Source: an uncultured Pirellulaceae bacterium (GTDB lineage Bacteria > Planctomycetota > Planctomycetia > Pirellulales > Pirellulaceae). From it: a stretch of 64,000 nt of DNA. Below, in pieces: positions 54,401-61,871 of this stretch (positions are counted from its first letter, which is position 1; each line of letters starts with the position of its first letter). The notes under the pieces are model-generated. The model was not told the DNA's origin. It searched no databases and saw nothing but the letters and a program-made list of their open reading frames with translations. The stretch is from NCBI GenBank assembly GCA_937929805.1, contig CALFUT010000029.1:1-64000 (forward strand), given 5' to 3'. Both the position numbers and the translations under genes were made by a program.

Positions 54401-55499
54401 CAGCGAAGCGGTGCTTGGTTGCACGCGACTGGCAAGAAACGCCACCGGACGTGAGTTGATCGTGATGTTCAACGGCGACTATCACGGAATTCTGGACGAA
54501 GTGATTGCTCGTGGCAGCAAGAAGCTGAAAAGTTTCCCAGCGGCGACCGGCATCCCGAAAGAGCACGTTGGCAATACGTTGATCCTCGACTACGGAACTC
54601 AAGAATCGCTGGACATCATCCGGGATCGCATGGACGAGATCGCAGCCGTTTTGGTTGAGCCCGTTCAGAGCCGCATGCCAGAGCTTCAGCCCAAGGAGTT
54701 CCTGCAAGAACTGCGTCGCATGACGCAGAACGAACCCGCGTGTTTGATCTTCGACGAAGTCATCACCGGCCTGCGAATAGGGCTGGGTGGTGCTCAGGAG
54801 TACTTTGGCGTCAAAGCAGATCTCGCTTCTTATGGAAAAATTGTTGGGGGCGGCATGCCGATCGGCGTCGTTGCCGGTAAGGCGGAGTACATGGACGGGC
54901 TAGACGGTGGTTTCTGGCAGTTTGGTGACGACAGTCGACCCGAAGCGGGCATGACTTACTTTGCGGGTACCTTCGTCCGCCACCCACTGACATTGGCGGC
55001 CTCGAAAGCGATTCTGGAACATTTGAAAGCTGGCGGTCAACCGATGTACGACCGGTTGAATGAAGTCAGCCAATACTTGGCCGACGAATTGAACAAAGTG
55101 TTCGAAGAATTCGAAGCGCCGCTTTACTTGGCTAACTTTGGTTCGTTGTTCAAGATTCAGTTTCACCAAGAATTGGTTTACAGCGAGGTCTTCTTCGCCG
55201 GGCTCCGTCGTCGAGGCATGCACATTTGGGACCATCGTCCTTGCTTGTTGACACTGGCTCATGAAAAGTCGCATGTCGATCAGTTGGTCGTCGCGATGCG
55301 AGAAACTCTTTTTGAGTGCCAGCAAGATGGTTTCATGCCGGGCGAAGGCTACAAGACCGTGGTCGTCAATCGCGACCCAAGCCAACCTCCTCAGCCGGGT
55401 GCCAAGATCGGCAAGGACGAAAAAGGTCGTCCAACATGGTTCGTGCCAGACACGATCAACCCCGGACAGTACGTTGCTCTCGGACCAGCCGCTTTCTAA
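48432..55499 (+). CDS. Hybrid NRPS-PKS synthase: A-PCP-KS-AT-ACP-aminotransferase
   Basis: The 2355-residue product is a multi-domain synthase. A domain (about 20-510): YTSGSTGRPKG near 180, NLYGPTETT near 315, SGKLDRKS near 505. PCP: GGNS with Ser565. KS (about 635-1055): TACSTS Cys799, EAHGTA His935, NIGHT His975. AT (about 1160-1460): GHSIGE Ser1261, and HAFH at 1357-1360, which predicts malonyl-CoA. ACP: MGLDS Ser1619. An Ala/Pro/Gln-rich linker (about 1665-1860) leads to a class III PLP aminotransferase (about 1865-2330, Lys2136 in YGKIVGGG). An amino acid is loaded, extended by malonate and transaminated at the beta carbon, as in mycosubtilin-type synthases. No ketoreductase is present. 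Confidence 0.93.
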   Translation: MSDSPKSTSANQAIYDAINASTVREYPDVTLDQLITSQCEATPDAVAVLGGDDVHTYRQLNEKSDQVAAYLVEQGVKSGDLVGLCCNRDVDTPAMLVGIMKSGAGYVPLDPDYPVDRLAYMVEDSGCRHILAHQDQQQLVESFKVPTTLIDRDWNRIESATTNVDLPSIDTQNHIAYVIYTSGSTGRPKGVMVPHRSAANMLFSMQEWPGFCAEDRILATTTLSFDISVPEMFLPLITGGSVAVVDRQTARDTPALVAAMERYEVSFMQATPAMWRMILETEFAGRPRMKFVTAGEPLPRDLIAPLLERCGELWNLYGPTETTVYSTGKRVLDDQGTILIGLPVANTQVYIVDENNQLCPAETPGELLIAGHGMTRGYLNRPEKNAEAFVDWNGIPVYRTGDLATIMPDGQINHLGRMDNQIKLNGHRIELGEIEAALAGQNGVRQAATVLREDRPGDHRLVGYLLAEEDTKPDLIAVRKGISQTLPDYMVPDTIVVVDEFPYTPSGKLDRKSFAPPSTARPDMGVEFVPPRTDDQKTLASIWSEVLQIDQVGIQDNFFELGGNSIRAVKVVAKVKQQMRIDVTGAEFFDNPTIESFLALTDKKNALRQKFQDGGGSGSGFGDRQGSGKYAIVGMAAKFPGAKDLETFWDNLVNGRESITFFSKDELDATLDPRDTSDPNYVPARGIIDDATEFDARFFRTPPRNAELTCPQQRIMLELAWTALEDAGVIPNKSKQIIGIWAGSYTTTYYIKNLLTNPELVRQAGEFQVGAMNEKDYIATRVAHALNFTGPAINVNTACSTSLVALIEACKSLDAGHCDVALAGGSSVTFPQNQGHLHQTGSIFTPDGHCRPFDADGAGTLFSDGAGVVVVRRLEDAIANDDRIYAVVSGFGINNDGGDKASFSAPSIAGQANAIAMAHSMAGVNPEDIGYIEAHGTATPIGDPIEVAALRTVFEAQTDKKQFCAIGSVKSNIGHTVAAAGVAGLIKAAMSLHNEHIPATLHYQKPNPQIDFENSPFKVCDTLTPWQRSESTRLAGISSFGVGGTNAHILIEESKLDCATRSAECGIGDEGNELPVQIVPVSAKTQEALDQNVANLADALAAKTNADSGEGLTDIAWTLQNRRDEFAYRAAIVTGSLDDAAQTLKDRKAPKFMKRKSSASPRDVVFMFPGQGAQYVRMGQNLYEHSSVFREHLDRCAEILKPLLDRDLRDVLFPESGDEEASTEILRNTQFTQPALFALGYSLAQVWLSWGVQPSALMGHSIGEFAAACVAGIFKLEDGLKMIAERGRAMQALPGGSMMSVRAPGLEIEPMLWGDMAIGSFNGPQLCVVAGPDDQVAQLQEKLEAKDIVCKHLHTSHAFHSPMMDEIVDPFAQFIEQFELSSPSIPVLSTVTGQWMTDDQATDPRYWAEHLRKPVRFSEAVTRMWDEEPSRILIELGPRRTLATLSKQHATDPKNQISLPTLASSSEDNLEWISMFNAVAQMWLAGVDVDWTRLSGDGQVRSSRKHIGLPTYAFQRKKYFIAPGQPSNATPVSLNSQPTVGPQVGEPTPSNQATVSNHSSAQPQNQVSSFPIPHSAMENAMSRIPNITSAIHDVFENTSGFDLSEFDGDTTFFEMGLDSLVLTQTATALKKELDFEVTFRQLLEETPTVDSLASWLDEQLPADKYAATESSSDVGSSNSELTAAPAAVEQSVSAIAPAPQAEPAMAPAAQNVAAPVAPVATQPAVQQVAVPAQAPVVAAPAAFTSVNVPANGSAMQAIVQNQLQLMQSQLQLLAGSPVSAVTSPAPATMANQIASADAGSSLAAVTAQNNSDLQPPTSELAAKKCAVEPAKPAQTADESDAPKAKRFSTVKTTDGELNPTQQAALDEIIRLNNEKMPKSKAYAQTHRQYMADPRTVSGFRPNMKEMTHPIVVEKSKGVKLWDIDGNEYIDFTCGFGSNLLGHTHDITVKAITEQVQNDYAIGPQSPLAGEVAKLFCELTGHERMAFSNTGSEAVLGCTRLARNATGRELIVMFNGDYHGILDEVIARGSKKLKSFPAATGIPKEHVGNTLILDYGTQESLDIIRDRMDEIAAVLVEPVQSRMPELQPKEFLQELRRMTQNEPACLIFDEVITGLRIGLGGAQEYFGVKADLASYGKIVGGGMPIGVVAGKAEYMDGLDGGFWQFGDDSRPEAGMTYFAGTFVRHPLTLAASKAILEHLKAGGQPMYDRLNEVSQYLADELNKVFEEFEAPLYLANFGSLFKIQFHQELVYSEVFFAGLRRRGMHIWDHRPCLLTLAHEKSHVDQLVVAMRETLFECQQDGFMPGEGYKTVVVNRDPSQPPQPGAKIGKDEKGRPTWFVPDTINPGQYVALGPAAF
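51611..51634. repeat. Heptamer repeat inside the synthase gene (KS-AT linker)
   Basis: GCGGAGC, GCGGAAT and GCGGAAT occur in tandem in the coding sequence of the KS-AT linker (residues about 1060-1068). The same heptamer occurs in the opposite orientation at 53131-53160 in another linker. Confidence 0.6.
53131..53160. repeat. Heptamer repeat inside the synthase gene (linker before second ACP)
   Basis: The plus strand reads TTCCTCA, TTCCCCA, TTCCGCA and TTCCGCA, the reverse complement of GCGGAA-type heptamers seen at 51611-51634. It encodes part of a Ser/Pro/His linker between AT and the second carrier domain. Confidence 0.6.
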
Positions 55500-55571
55500 C
55501 GTTCCCCACTCATCGCGTCGTCAATCGGTCTTCCGAGCGATCATCACTCTGCCTTTTCAAAAATATCAGCC

Positions 55572-58500
55572 ATGACTCAAACTTCAACAATCAACAGCGC
55601 AAACAACGTGCCAATTGCGGTTGGCCTGAGCAACGCGAGTGACAATCGCTACCCGGCAACAGAAGCTCAATTGGAAGTCTGGCTGTCCAGCCAGCAAAGT
55701 GTTGAGGCCAACTGCGCGTACAACGAAATTAGCTCGTTGGAATTCCGTGGATCGCTGGACGTTGATCGGCTGAAGCAAGCGTTGGAGAAAGTGGTCGAGC
55801 GGCATGCATCGTTGCGATCAACTTTTAGCGAAGATGGGTTGCACGTCATTGTTCGGGACTCAGCCACTCATGAATTCGAGGAGCGAGACTTCACGGGCGA
55901 TCAGTTTGCTGAAGGTCGCGGTGGCGTGGACGAGGCCGTGCGTTCGGTGGTTCACGAACTGGCTACGACTCCTTTTGAGTTGGCGGGCGGATCGCTGCTT
56001 CGAGTCATTTTGCAGAAGTTGGCGAGCGATCATTTCAAGCTGACCTTTTCGGCCCATCATTTGATTCTTGACGGCTGGTCGTTTGCCGTGTTCTGCTCGG
56101 ATCTTGGGCACTTTTACGATGTGCTGGGCGGAGTCGACCGCGAAGAACTTCCGGTCGCAGACGATTACCGGCAGTATGCTGAAAAGATGCAAAATTACCC
56201 AACCACTGACGCCGGAAAAGCGGACGAAGCGTTTTGGCTGAAGCAATTTCAGTCGGGCGACCAATTGGACATCCCGGTTCTTGATCTGCCTGTTGAAAAC
56301 CCTCGCCCTGCGTTGCGAACCTACGAGGGCCGGCGCTACGATCATTCGATCAGTGCGGAGCTGGCCGAGAAGATTCGGATGGTTGGAGCCAAGCAAGGCT
56401 GCAGCCTGTTCAATACGGTGCTGGCTGCGTTCAACGCCTATTTGGCTAGGATCAGCGAAACGTATGACTTCTGTGTGGGGATTCCGACCGCGGGCCAAGC
56501 GGCCATGGACATGCCGGAACTAATTGGGCATTGCGTCAACACCATGCCATTGCGCACCCAAATTGACCCGGCACATTCCTTTATCATTTACATGAAAACC
56601 TGCCGTAATAGTTTGCTGGACGCGTTTGACCACCAGCGATACTCGTTCGGTACGTTGCTGCGAAAGCTGTCGCCACCGCGTGATCCGGCTCGACCGCCGA
56701 TGCTATCCGTTTCGTTCAATCTGGACCCGATGATCGACGCCTCGAAGATAGGATTCTCGGGTCTACAAGTCACGCCTTTGATCGAGCCTCGAAGTTTTGA
56801 GAATTTCGAATGGTTCGTCAACGGAGTCATCATGGCGGACAAGTCGATCGAACTTCAATTGCAGTACAACAGCAATTTGTACAGCAAACAGTCGGTGCGG
56901 TTTTACCTAGAAGGTTTCGAAGCATTTCTCAGTCAACTGGCGGAATCACCGCATACCAGCATCGCTGAAGTAAACTTGATGAGCGTTCCGCAGCGGCAAC
57001 AAGTGATCGTCGATTGGAATGAGAGCTCGCTTGATTATCCGACTGCCGGAACTTTGCACGGCGAGTTTTCGCGGCAGGCAGCAGCGACGCCGGACAAGAT
57101 CGCAGTCCGTTTCGAGCAGGACAAGCTGACGTATGCGGAAGTTGAAACGCGATCCAATCAAATTGCTCGACACCTGCAATCCCAAGGGGTTGGAGCTGGT
57201 GACCTTGTTGGGATAAGTGTTGATCGTAGCGAGCGGATGCTGGTTTATCTGTACGGCATATTAAAATCGGGTGCCGGTTACGTTCCGTTGGACCCCGCCT
57301 ACCCGACGGATCGACTTCAATACATGTGCGATCACTCAGGTCTGAAACTGATCGTGACCGAGAAGGAATTGAACGACCGAGTCGCCCAGTTCAACAAGCC
57401 TCACATCGCGATCGATGACTTGAAGAGTCAGATTGATCAGCTGGATTCCGGTACGGTGAAATCTGAGGTCGCTCCGGAAGACACTTGCTACGTGATCTAC
57501 ACGTCTGGATCGACTGGCAAACCCAAGGGCGTTCAGGTTCCTCACGGGCCAGTGGTTAACTTCCTGTATTCAATGCAACAAACGCCGGGCTTCGGCCCAG
57601 ACGATTCGGTGCTGGCCGTGACGACTTTGTCGTTTGATATCGCGGTCCTTGAGCTCTACCTGCCGACCGTGTCTGGCGGAACGGTTGTCATCGTTGATCG
57701 AACGACCGCGGTGGACGGCGTGAAGCTGGCCGAGGAATTGGAGAACCACAATATCACTCTGATGCAAGCGACTCCCGCAACATGGCGGTTGATGGTTCAG
57801 GCCGACTGGAAGGGCAAACCAGATCTGAAGGTGTTGTGTGGCGGAGAGCCAATGCCGCAAGATCTGGTTCAGCCGTTACTTGATCGCTGCGGTGAACTTT
57901 GGAACATGTATGGCCCGACTGAGACGACGGTTTGGTCGGCAGCCTATCGAATCGAGAGCGCGACCGCGCCGATTCTGATCGGAAAGCCAATTGGAAACAC
58001 TCAGATCTACCTGTTGGACAAAAACGGCCAAGAGGTTCCCGTTGGCTGTGAAGGAGAGCTGTTCATTGGCGGAGCAGGAGTCACGTCTGGTTACTTGCAC
58101 CAGCCGGAGATGACCGAAGAACGATTCGTTGCGAATCGATATCGCAACCCTTTTGTGGATTACGTCAGCGATCGCCTTTACAAGACGGGCGACGTGGCAC
58201 GGTACCGATTCGACGGAAATATTCAATTTCTTCGCCGCAATGACAAACAAGTCAAAGTGCGTGGTTTCCGAATTGAGCTGGGCGAAATCGAACAAGCCAT
58301 CAAATCTCATCCGTCCGTTGCGCAAAATGTGGTGATCGTTCGTGAGGACGTCGTCGGTGATGCTCGACTGGTCGCGTACGTTGTCGCTAGTCAGGGCCAA
58401 AGCGTGACCGCGACTCAGTTGCGAGATCATGTTCGCGAATCGTTGCCGTTCTACATGGTGCCGCAACACTTTGTCGATCTAGACGCGATGCCTCAGACGA

Positions 58501-58967
58501 ACAACGGCAAGATTGATTACAAGGCGTTGCCGGCACCCGCTGCAGAAATCGTGGAAGAAAAAGTCGCTCAAGAAATCGCGATGCCGAGCACTCCAGCGGA
58601 AAAATTCCTCGCCGGAGTTTGGCAAGATGTGCTGGAGATCGATGACGTCGCGTTAAACGATTTGTTCTTCGACGTCGGAGGCCACTCATTGTTGGTCATG
58701 AAAGTGATCGCGACGGTCAAAGACAAAACCAACGTGAAGTTGGGGCCACAGGATTTCCTCGTGGCAACGCTTGAGCAAATGGCAGACAAGCTCTCGGAGG
58801 CACCGTGTTTCGAAAGCGAGCAGCAGCCTCCGTCGGTTGACGCTCCCAAAGAAACAGAATCAAAACCACCGGAAGAAGCGATTGCAGAACCGTTGAAAAC
58901 CGCTGGTGAAGTTGCTGACACACAAAGCAATGGCTTATTCAAAACACTCAAGGGCTTCTGGGATTAG
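55572..58967 (+). CDS. NRPS module: condensation, adenylation, carrier
   Basis: The 1131-residue product is a C-A-PCP module. C domain (about 20-450): HHLILDGWS at 162-170, the LCL-type catalytic form. A domain (about 470-980): YTSGSTGKPKG near 643, NMYGPTETTVWS near 778, and the final Lys in NNGKIDYKAL. PCP: GGHS with Ser1039. Hand alignment to GrsA gives the specificity code DILQLGMVWK, close to the glycine code. It should condense the beta-amino acyl chain from the upstream synthase with this second amino acid. There is no thioesterase domain. It follows the upstream gene by 72 bases and is probably in one operon. Confidence 0.93.
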   Translation: MTQTSTINSANNVPIAVGLSNASDNRYPATEAQLEVWLSSQQSVEANCAYNEISSLEFRGSLDVDRLKQALEKVVERHASLRSTFSEDGLHVIVRDSATHEFEERDFTGDQFAEGRGGVDEAVRSVVHELATTPFELAGGSLLRVILQKLASDHFKLTFSAHHLILDGWSFAVFCSDLGHFYDVLGGVDREELPVADDYRQYAEKMQNYPTTDAGKADEAFWLKQFQSGDQLDIPVLDLPVENPRPALRTYEGRRYDHSISAELAEKIRMVGAKQGCSLFNTVLAAFNAYLARISETYDFCVGIPTAGQAAMDMPELIGHCVNTMPLRTQIDPAHSFIIYMKTCRNSLLDAFDHQRYSFGTLLRKLSPPRDPARPPMLSVSFNLDPMIDASKIGFSGLQVTPLIEPRSFENFEWFVNGVIMADKSIELQLQYNSNLYSKQSVRFYLEGFEAFLSQLAESPHTSIAEVNLMSVPQRQQVIVDWNESSLDYPTAGTLHGEFSRQAAATPDKIAVRFEQDKLTYAEVETRSNQIARHLQSQGVGAGDLVGISVDRSERMLVYLYGILKSGAGYVPLDPAYPTDRLQYMCDHSGLKLIVTEKELNDRVAQFNKPHIAIDDLKSQIDQLDSGTVKSEVAPEDTCYVIYTSGSTGKPKGVQVPHGPVVNFLYSMQQTPGFGPDDSVLAVTTLSFDIAVLELYLPTVSGGTVVIVDRTTAVDGVKLAEELENHNITLMQATPATWRLMVQADWKGKPDLKVLCGGEPMPQDLVQPLLDRCGELWNMYGPTETTVWSAAYRIESATAPILIGKPIGNTQIYLLDKNGQEVPVGCEGELFIGGAGVTSGYLHQPEMTEERFVANRYRNPFVDYVSDRLYKTGDVARYRFDGNIQFLRRNDKQVKVRGFRIELGEIEQAIKSHPSVAQNVVIVREDVVGDARLVAYVVASQGQSVTATQLRDHVRESLPFYMVPQHFVDLDAMPQTNNGKIDYKALPAPAAEIVEEKVAQEIAMPSTPAEKFLAGVWQDVLEIDDVALNDLFFDVGGHSLLVMKVIATVKDKTNVKLGPQDFLVATLEQMADKLSEAPCFESEQQPPSVDAPKETESKPPEEAIAEPLKTAGEVADTQSNGLFKTLKGFWD

Positions 58968-58996
58968 TCAAAGGACTAGGCGGCAACAAACGACGC

Positions 58997-59056
58997 CTGA
59001 AACCGGAAACCGGAAATCCCGAACACCGAACCCCGAACCCTGAAATCTGAAATCTC
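58997..59056. repeat. Degenerate heptamer tandem repeat
   Basis: Eight to nine imperfect seven-base units of the form CCGGAAA, CCCGAAC, CCTGAAA run in tandem between the NRPS gene and the first hydrolase-like gene. The same unit type appears inside the synthase gene at 51611 and 53131. Confidence 0.7.
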
Positions 59057-59072
59057 TTTTTCCTTTTCTTCA

Positions 59073-59915
59073 ATGCAACAATTTTTTGGACATCCCGAAT
59101 CGCCCTTGTTTGGCGTTCATCATCCGCCGCGAGGAAAGCAGGCGAGCGATGATCGTGCGGTGGTGATCTGCCCGCCGATTGGGCAGGAATACATTCGGAC
59201 TCATTGGTGTCTGCGATTGGTTGCCAACCAAATCTCGCGCGGGGGAGCCCACGTGCTGCGGCTTGACTATCAAGGGATGGGAGACTCTTTCGGACGAGTC
59301 GAACAAATTGACTCGCTGGCCGTTTGGCAGAACAACATCGAAGCGGCGATCGACCAAGTGAAACAGATCAGCGGTGCTCAGACGGTGATGCTACTTGGGC
59401 AGCGATTTGGTGGAAGCCTTGCTGCCGAAGTCGCAAAACGCAGACCGGACGTTAACAGTGTCGTGCTTTGGGAACCGGTGACCGACGGTCAAATTTATCT
59501 GAATCAACTGCGAACCATGCACGCCGAGATGCTGGACCTTTGGGTGTGCAAGATGAGCACTCAGGATGATGAAGCGGCGGAAGAAATTCTTGGAGCGAAA
59601 TTCTCACGCAGTCTCCTTAAGGAAATTGAAGCGTTAGAGCTTTGTGTTGGCGATATTCCGCAACCGCAATTGGCAGTCAAGATCCATGAAGGGGTTTTGA
59701 ACGCAACTGAGCATCCGCAGCCTTCGCTGCAGAAGATTGTCGTCGATGATCGCCCAGCTTCGTGGAATGACCTTCGTGAACTGGAATCTGCTTACTTGCG
59801 GCCGGCAATCTCCCGCCAAATCGTAAAACTCGTGCGGCAAATGTTCGACCGCCTTGAACAATTTGACGCATTGAAGCTGACTTCTCAATCGCTCGGCGCG
59901 GAGGTCGCACAATGA
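59073..59915 (+). CDS. Alpha/beta-hydrolase-fold protein with Arg at the nucleophile elbow
   Basis: The 280-residue product has the alpha/beta-hydrolase order: VICPPIGQEYIRTHW (oxyanion region), VLRLDYQGMGDS (strand 4 region) and VMLLGQRFGGSLAAEVA where a GxSxG elbow is expected. The elbow reads G-Q-R-F-G, so no serine, cysteine or aspartate nucleophile is present. It resembles the exosortase-system-associated hydrolase pair, in which one member has GLRLG in this place. It may be a non-catalytic partner, or use another residue. It follows the NRPS by 105 bases. Its stop overlaps the next ATG by ATGA, so the two act together, possibly in product release. Confidence 0.8.
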   Translation: MQQFFGHPESPLFGVHHPPRGKQASDDRAVVICPPIGQEYIRTHWCLRLVANQISRGGAHVLRLDYQGMGDSFGRVEQIDSLAVWQNNIEAAIDQVKQISGAQTVMLLGQRFGGSLAAEVAKRRPDVNSVVLWEPVTDGQIYLNQLRTMHAEMLDLWVCKMSTQDDEAAEEILGAKFSRSLLKEIEALELCVGDIPQPQLAVKIHEGVLNATEHPQPSLQKIVVDDRPASWNDLRELESAYLRPAISRQIVKLVRQMFDRLEQFDALKLTSQSLGAEVAQ

Positions 59916-60772
59916 AAGAACAAGTTTGCAACTTCGGAACCAACGGGCATTTGCTGGGAATTCTAACGACGCCTGATGCAAACGTTCGCGTCGAAGGCGC
60001 GCCGATCGCACTGATTCTTAATGCGGGGATCGTGCATCGTATTGGGCCGTTCCGTTTGAATGTTGATATTGCTCGTCATCTGGCCGAGCTTGGATTTTCG
60101 ACCCTCCGAATGGATCTTTCCGGATTGGGTGACAGCGGTCCTCGAACGGGCAAGCTGGAACTTGAAAACCGAGCCGAACTGGATGCGGCCGACGCTATGA
60201 CTTTCCTGCAACAGGAAACAGGCGTGGACGAATTTGTGATCGTCGGCTTGTGTAGTGGGGCCTACAACGCGCATTGTGTGGCGGTGAAGGATCATCGGGT
60301 CGTTGGTGGCGTGTTCATGGACGGAATTGTCTTCCGCACATTTGGCTACTTTCTGCGTCACCACTTGGCACGGGTATTTCGGCCTCGATTTTGGCGCAAC
60401 GCCATCAAACGAAGATTGTACCGCCCGACATTCACAACTTCGGAAGCCGACGGGAACGCGTTGGCGGAAAGCGAGTTCTTTGGCGGCGATCTGTCGAAGG
60501 ACAAGGTCGTCAACGACTTAAGCGGGTTGATGGACAGGGGCGTCCAGATGCTGTTTCTGTACACCGACGGCTATGACGATATCTGCGGACGTTCTCAGTT
60601 CAAAGAAATGTACGGTTTGCGTCCGGACGAGGGGCAGTTGCAAGTTGAGTATTACCCGAAATCAGAACACACGTTCCGATTGATTGAAAATCGCAAAGCC
60701 GCGTGCGAGCGAGTCTCAAAGTGGTTCCAAAATCGCTTCGGTGCGAAAGTGACAAGTGCGACGAACGCTTAG
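59912..60772 (+). CDS. Alpha/beta-hydrolase-fold protein with Cys at the nucleophile elbow
   Basis: The 286-residue product has the hydrolase order LILNAGIVHRIGPFRLNV, LRMDLSGLGDSG and FVIVGLCSGAYNAHCVA. The elbow is G-L-C-S-G, with Cys at the nucleophile position, as in exosortase-A-associated hydrolase 1-like proteins. A late Asp and His are in YTDGYDD and SEHTFR. It may release the finished chain from the NRPS, acting for the missing thioesterase. It overlaps its upstream partner by ATGA. A terminator-like hairpin follows about 110 bases downstream. Confidence 0.82.
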   Translation: MKEQVCNFGTNGHLLGILTTPDANVRVEGAPIALILNAGIVHRIGPFRLNVDIARHLAELGFSTLRMDLSGLGDSGPRTGKLELENRAELDAADAMTFLQQETGVDEFVIVGLCSGAYNAHCVAVKDHRVVGGVFMDGIVFRTFGYFLRHHLARVFRPRFWRNAIKRRLYRPTFTTSEADGNALAESEFFGGDLSKDKVVNDLSGLMDRGVQMLFLYTDGYDDICGRSQFKEMYGLRPDEGQLQVEYYPKSEHTFRLIENRKAACERVSKWFQNRFGAKVTSATNA

Positions 60773-60884
60773 CTGGTGAGCATAAATTCTTCAATTCAGC
60801 CATTGCTCTTTAAGCGGCGTTTCGCCGAGAGAGGTAGTCTGTACCTCTTCGAATAGAACGTCATTGTAACGCGTGGCAATTTGC

Positions 60885-60942
60885 AAAAAGAAACGAACGA
60901 CAGTGTAATGAGAGAGAAACTCACACTGCCGTTCGTTCTTTA
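60885..60942. terminator. Large inverted repeat, probable two-way terminator
   Basis: The left arm AAAGAAACGAACGACAGTGT (about 60887-60906) pairs with ACACTGCCGTTCGTTCTTT (about 60923-60941) with two mismatches or bulges. A run of T/A lies at both ends. It stands between the convergent hydrolase and lipoprotein genes and should end transcription of the biosynthetic operon. Confidence 0.75.
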
Positions 60943-61033
60943 GGGGGCGCGATAAAAATCGGCCACATCAGGATGCAAAATTGATCGATTGTTGTTCGCG
61001 TCGTTTTCGGTGGCGAACAGTTCGCTGCTTACT

Positions 61034-61597
61034 TTATGGAAGCGGAGGCATTGCGTCAGCATCAAACGAATTGCTTAATGCCTCGATGCTTGGAAGGCTG
61101 TTTGACTCATACGATGAGCCATAGGTGGAGCCATACGGCACTCGGCTGGAGCTTCCTGAAAAGACGCCTTGCCCGCTGTTCGGAACGATCGTCCCTTGGG
61201 GCAGAACACTATTCCCAGAATTCGGGATCGCGGACTGAGGAACAATCCCACTTCCATTGTCATAGTAGGGAACGCCCGGATCGTTCAGTTGGATGTTCGC
61301 CGGCGCAGAAACCGGCGCTCCACCGTAGCAACTGCCGTCATTACACAACGGAGCGACATTGCCTCCGTGACCACCGACTTGGCCCGCCGGGGGATTGCAC
61401 GTGTCGCATGGTGCCCCTCGAAAAAACGACCGAATCGGGTTGTTGGAAAGCTGGCTGCCCTGAAACAAGCCGCCTTGCTGAGCGCCGCCACTAAAAAGTC
61501 CTAGGCCCAACAATCCGTTACCGCAACGATTTGTTGCACAACCGGACGTTGATAAAATCAACATAGTCGATGCGATCAGGCAAATTATCTTTTTCAT
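61034..61597 (-). CDS. Small Gly/Ser/Asn-rich lipoprotein
   Basis: The 187-residue product starts at ATG 61597 (MKKIICLIASTMLILSTSGC) with a lipobox-like STSGC at residues 16-20; Cys20 would be lipidated. The mature part is rich in Gly, Ser, Asn and Pro with FRGAPCDTCNPPAG and SCYGGAPVSAP-like cysteine spots. No domain is recognised. It is likely a small outer-membrane or cell-surface lipoprotein. The longer frame to 61798 overlaps the upstream region and has no signal. Confidence 0.72.
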   Translation of the reverse strand: MKKIICLIASTMLILSTSGCATNRCGNGLLGLGLFSGGAQQGGLFQGSQLSNNPIRSFFRGAPCDTCNPPAGQVGGHGGNVAPLCNDGSCYGGAPVSAPANIQLNDPGVPYYDNGSGIVPQSAIPNSGNSVLPQGTIVPNSGQGVFSGSSSRVPYGSTYGSSYESNSLPSIEALSNSFDADAMPPLP

Positions 61598-61871
61598 CGT
61601 ACAAGCCTCGTAGGCATTGAGAAATGTTTTCAAGTCACCTCCATTTGAGGCTCGAAAACGTACAACGTGAATGATGATGTGCAAGCGAAACATGTTGTTT
61701 TTTTCAACATTGCTTCCGCTGCATTGGCCCATGCGGATTACGTCTCCGAGTTCGGTAAACTGTACGGAAACTGCGGTTCGTATCGACTGGCATATCAATG
61801 TCGATCACTCACGCCTTAAGCTCACGCGTTTACACGCTCACTTTCACGTTCAGACCCAGAACTGTTGCCTG

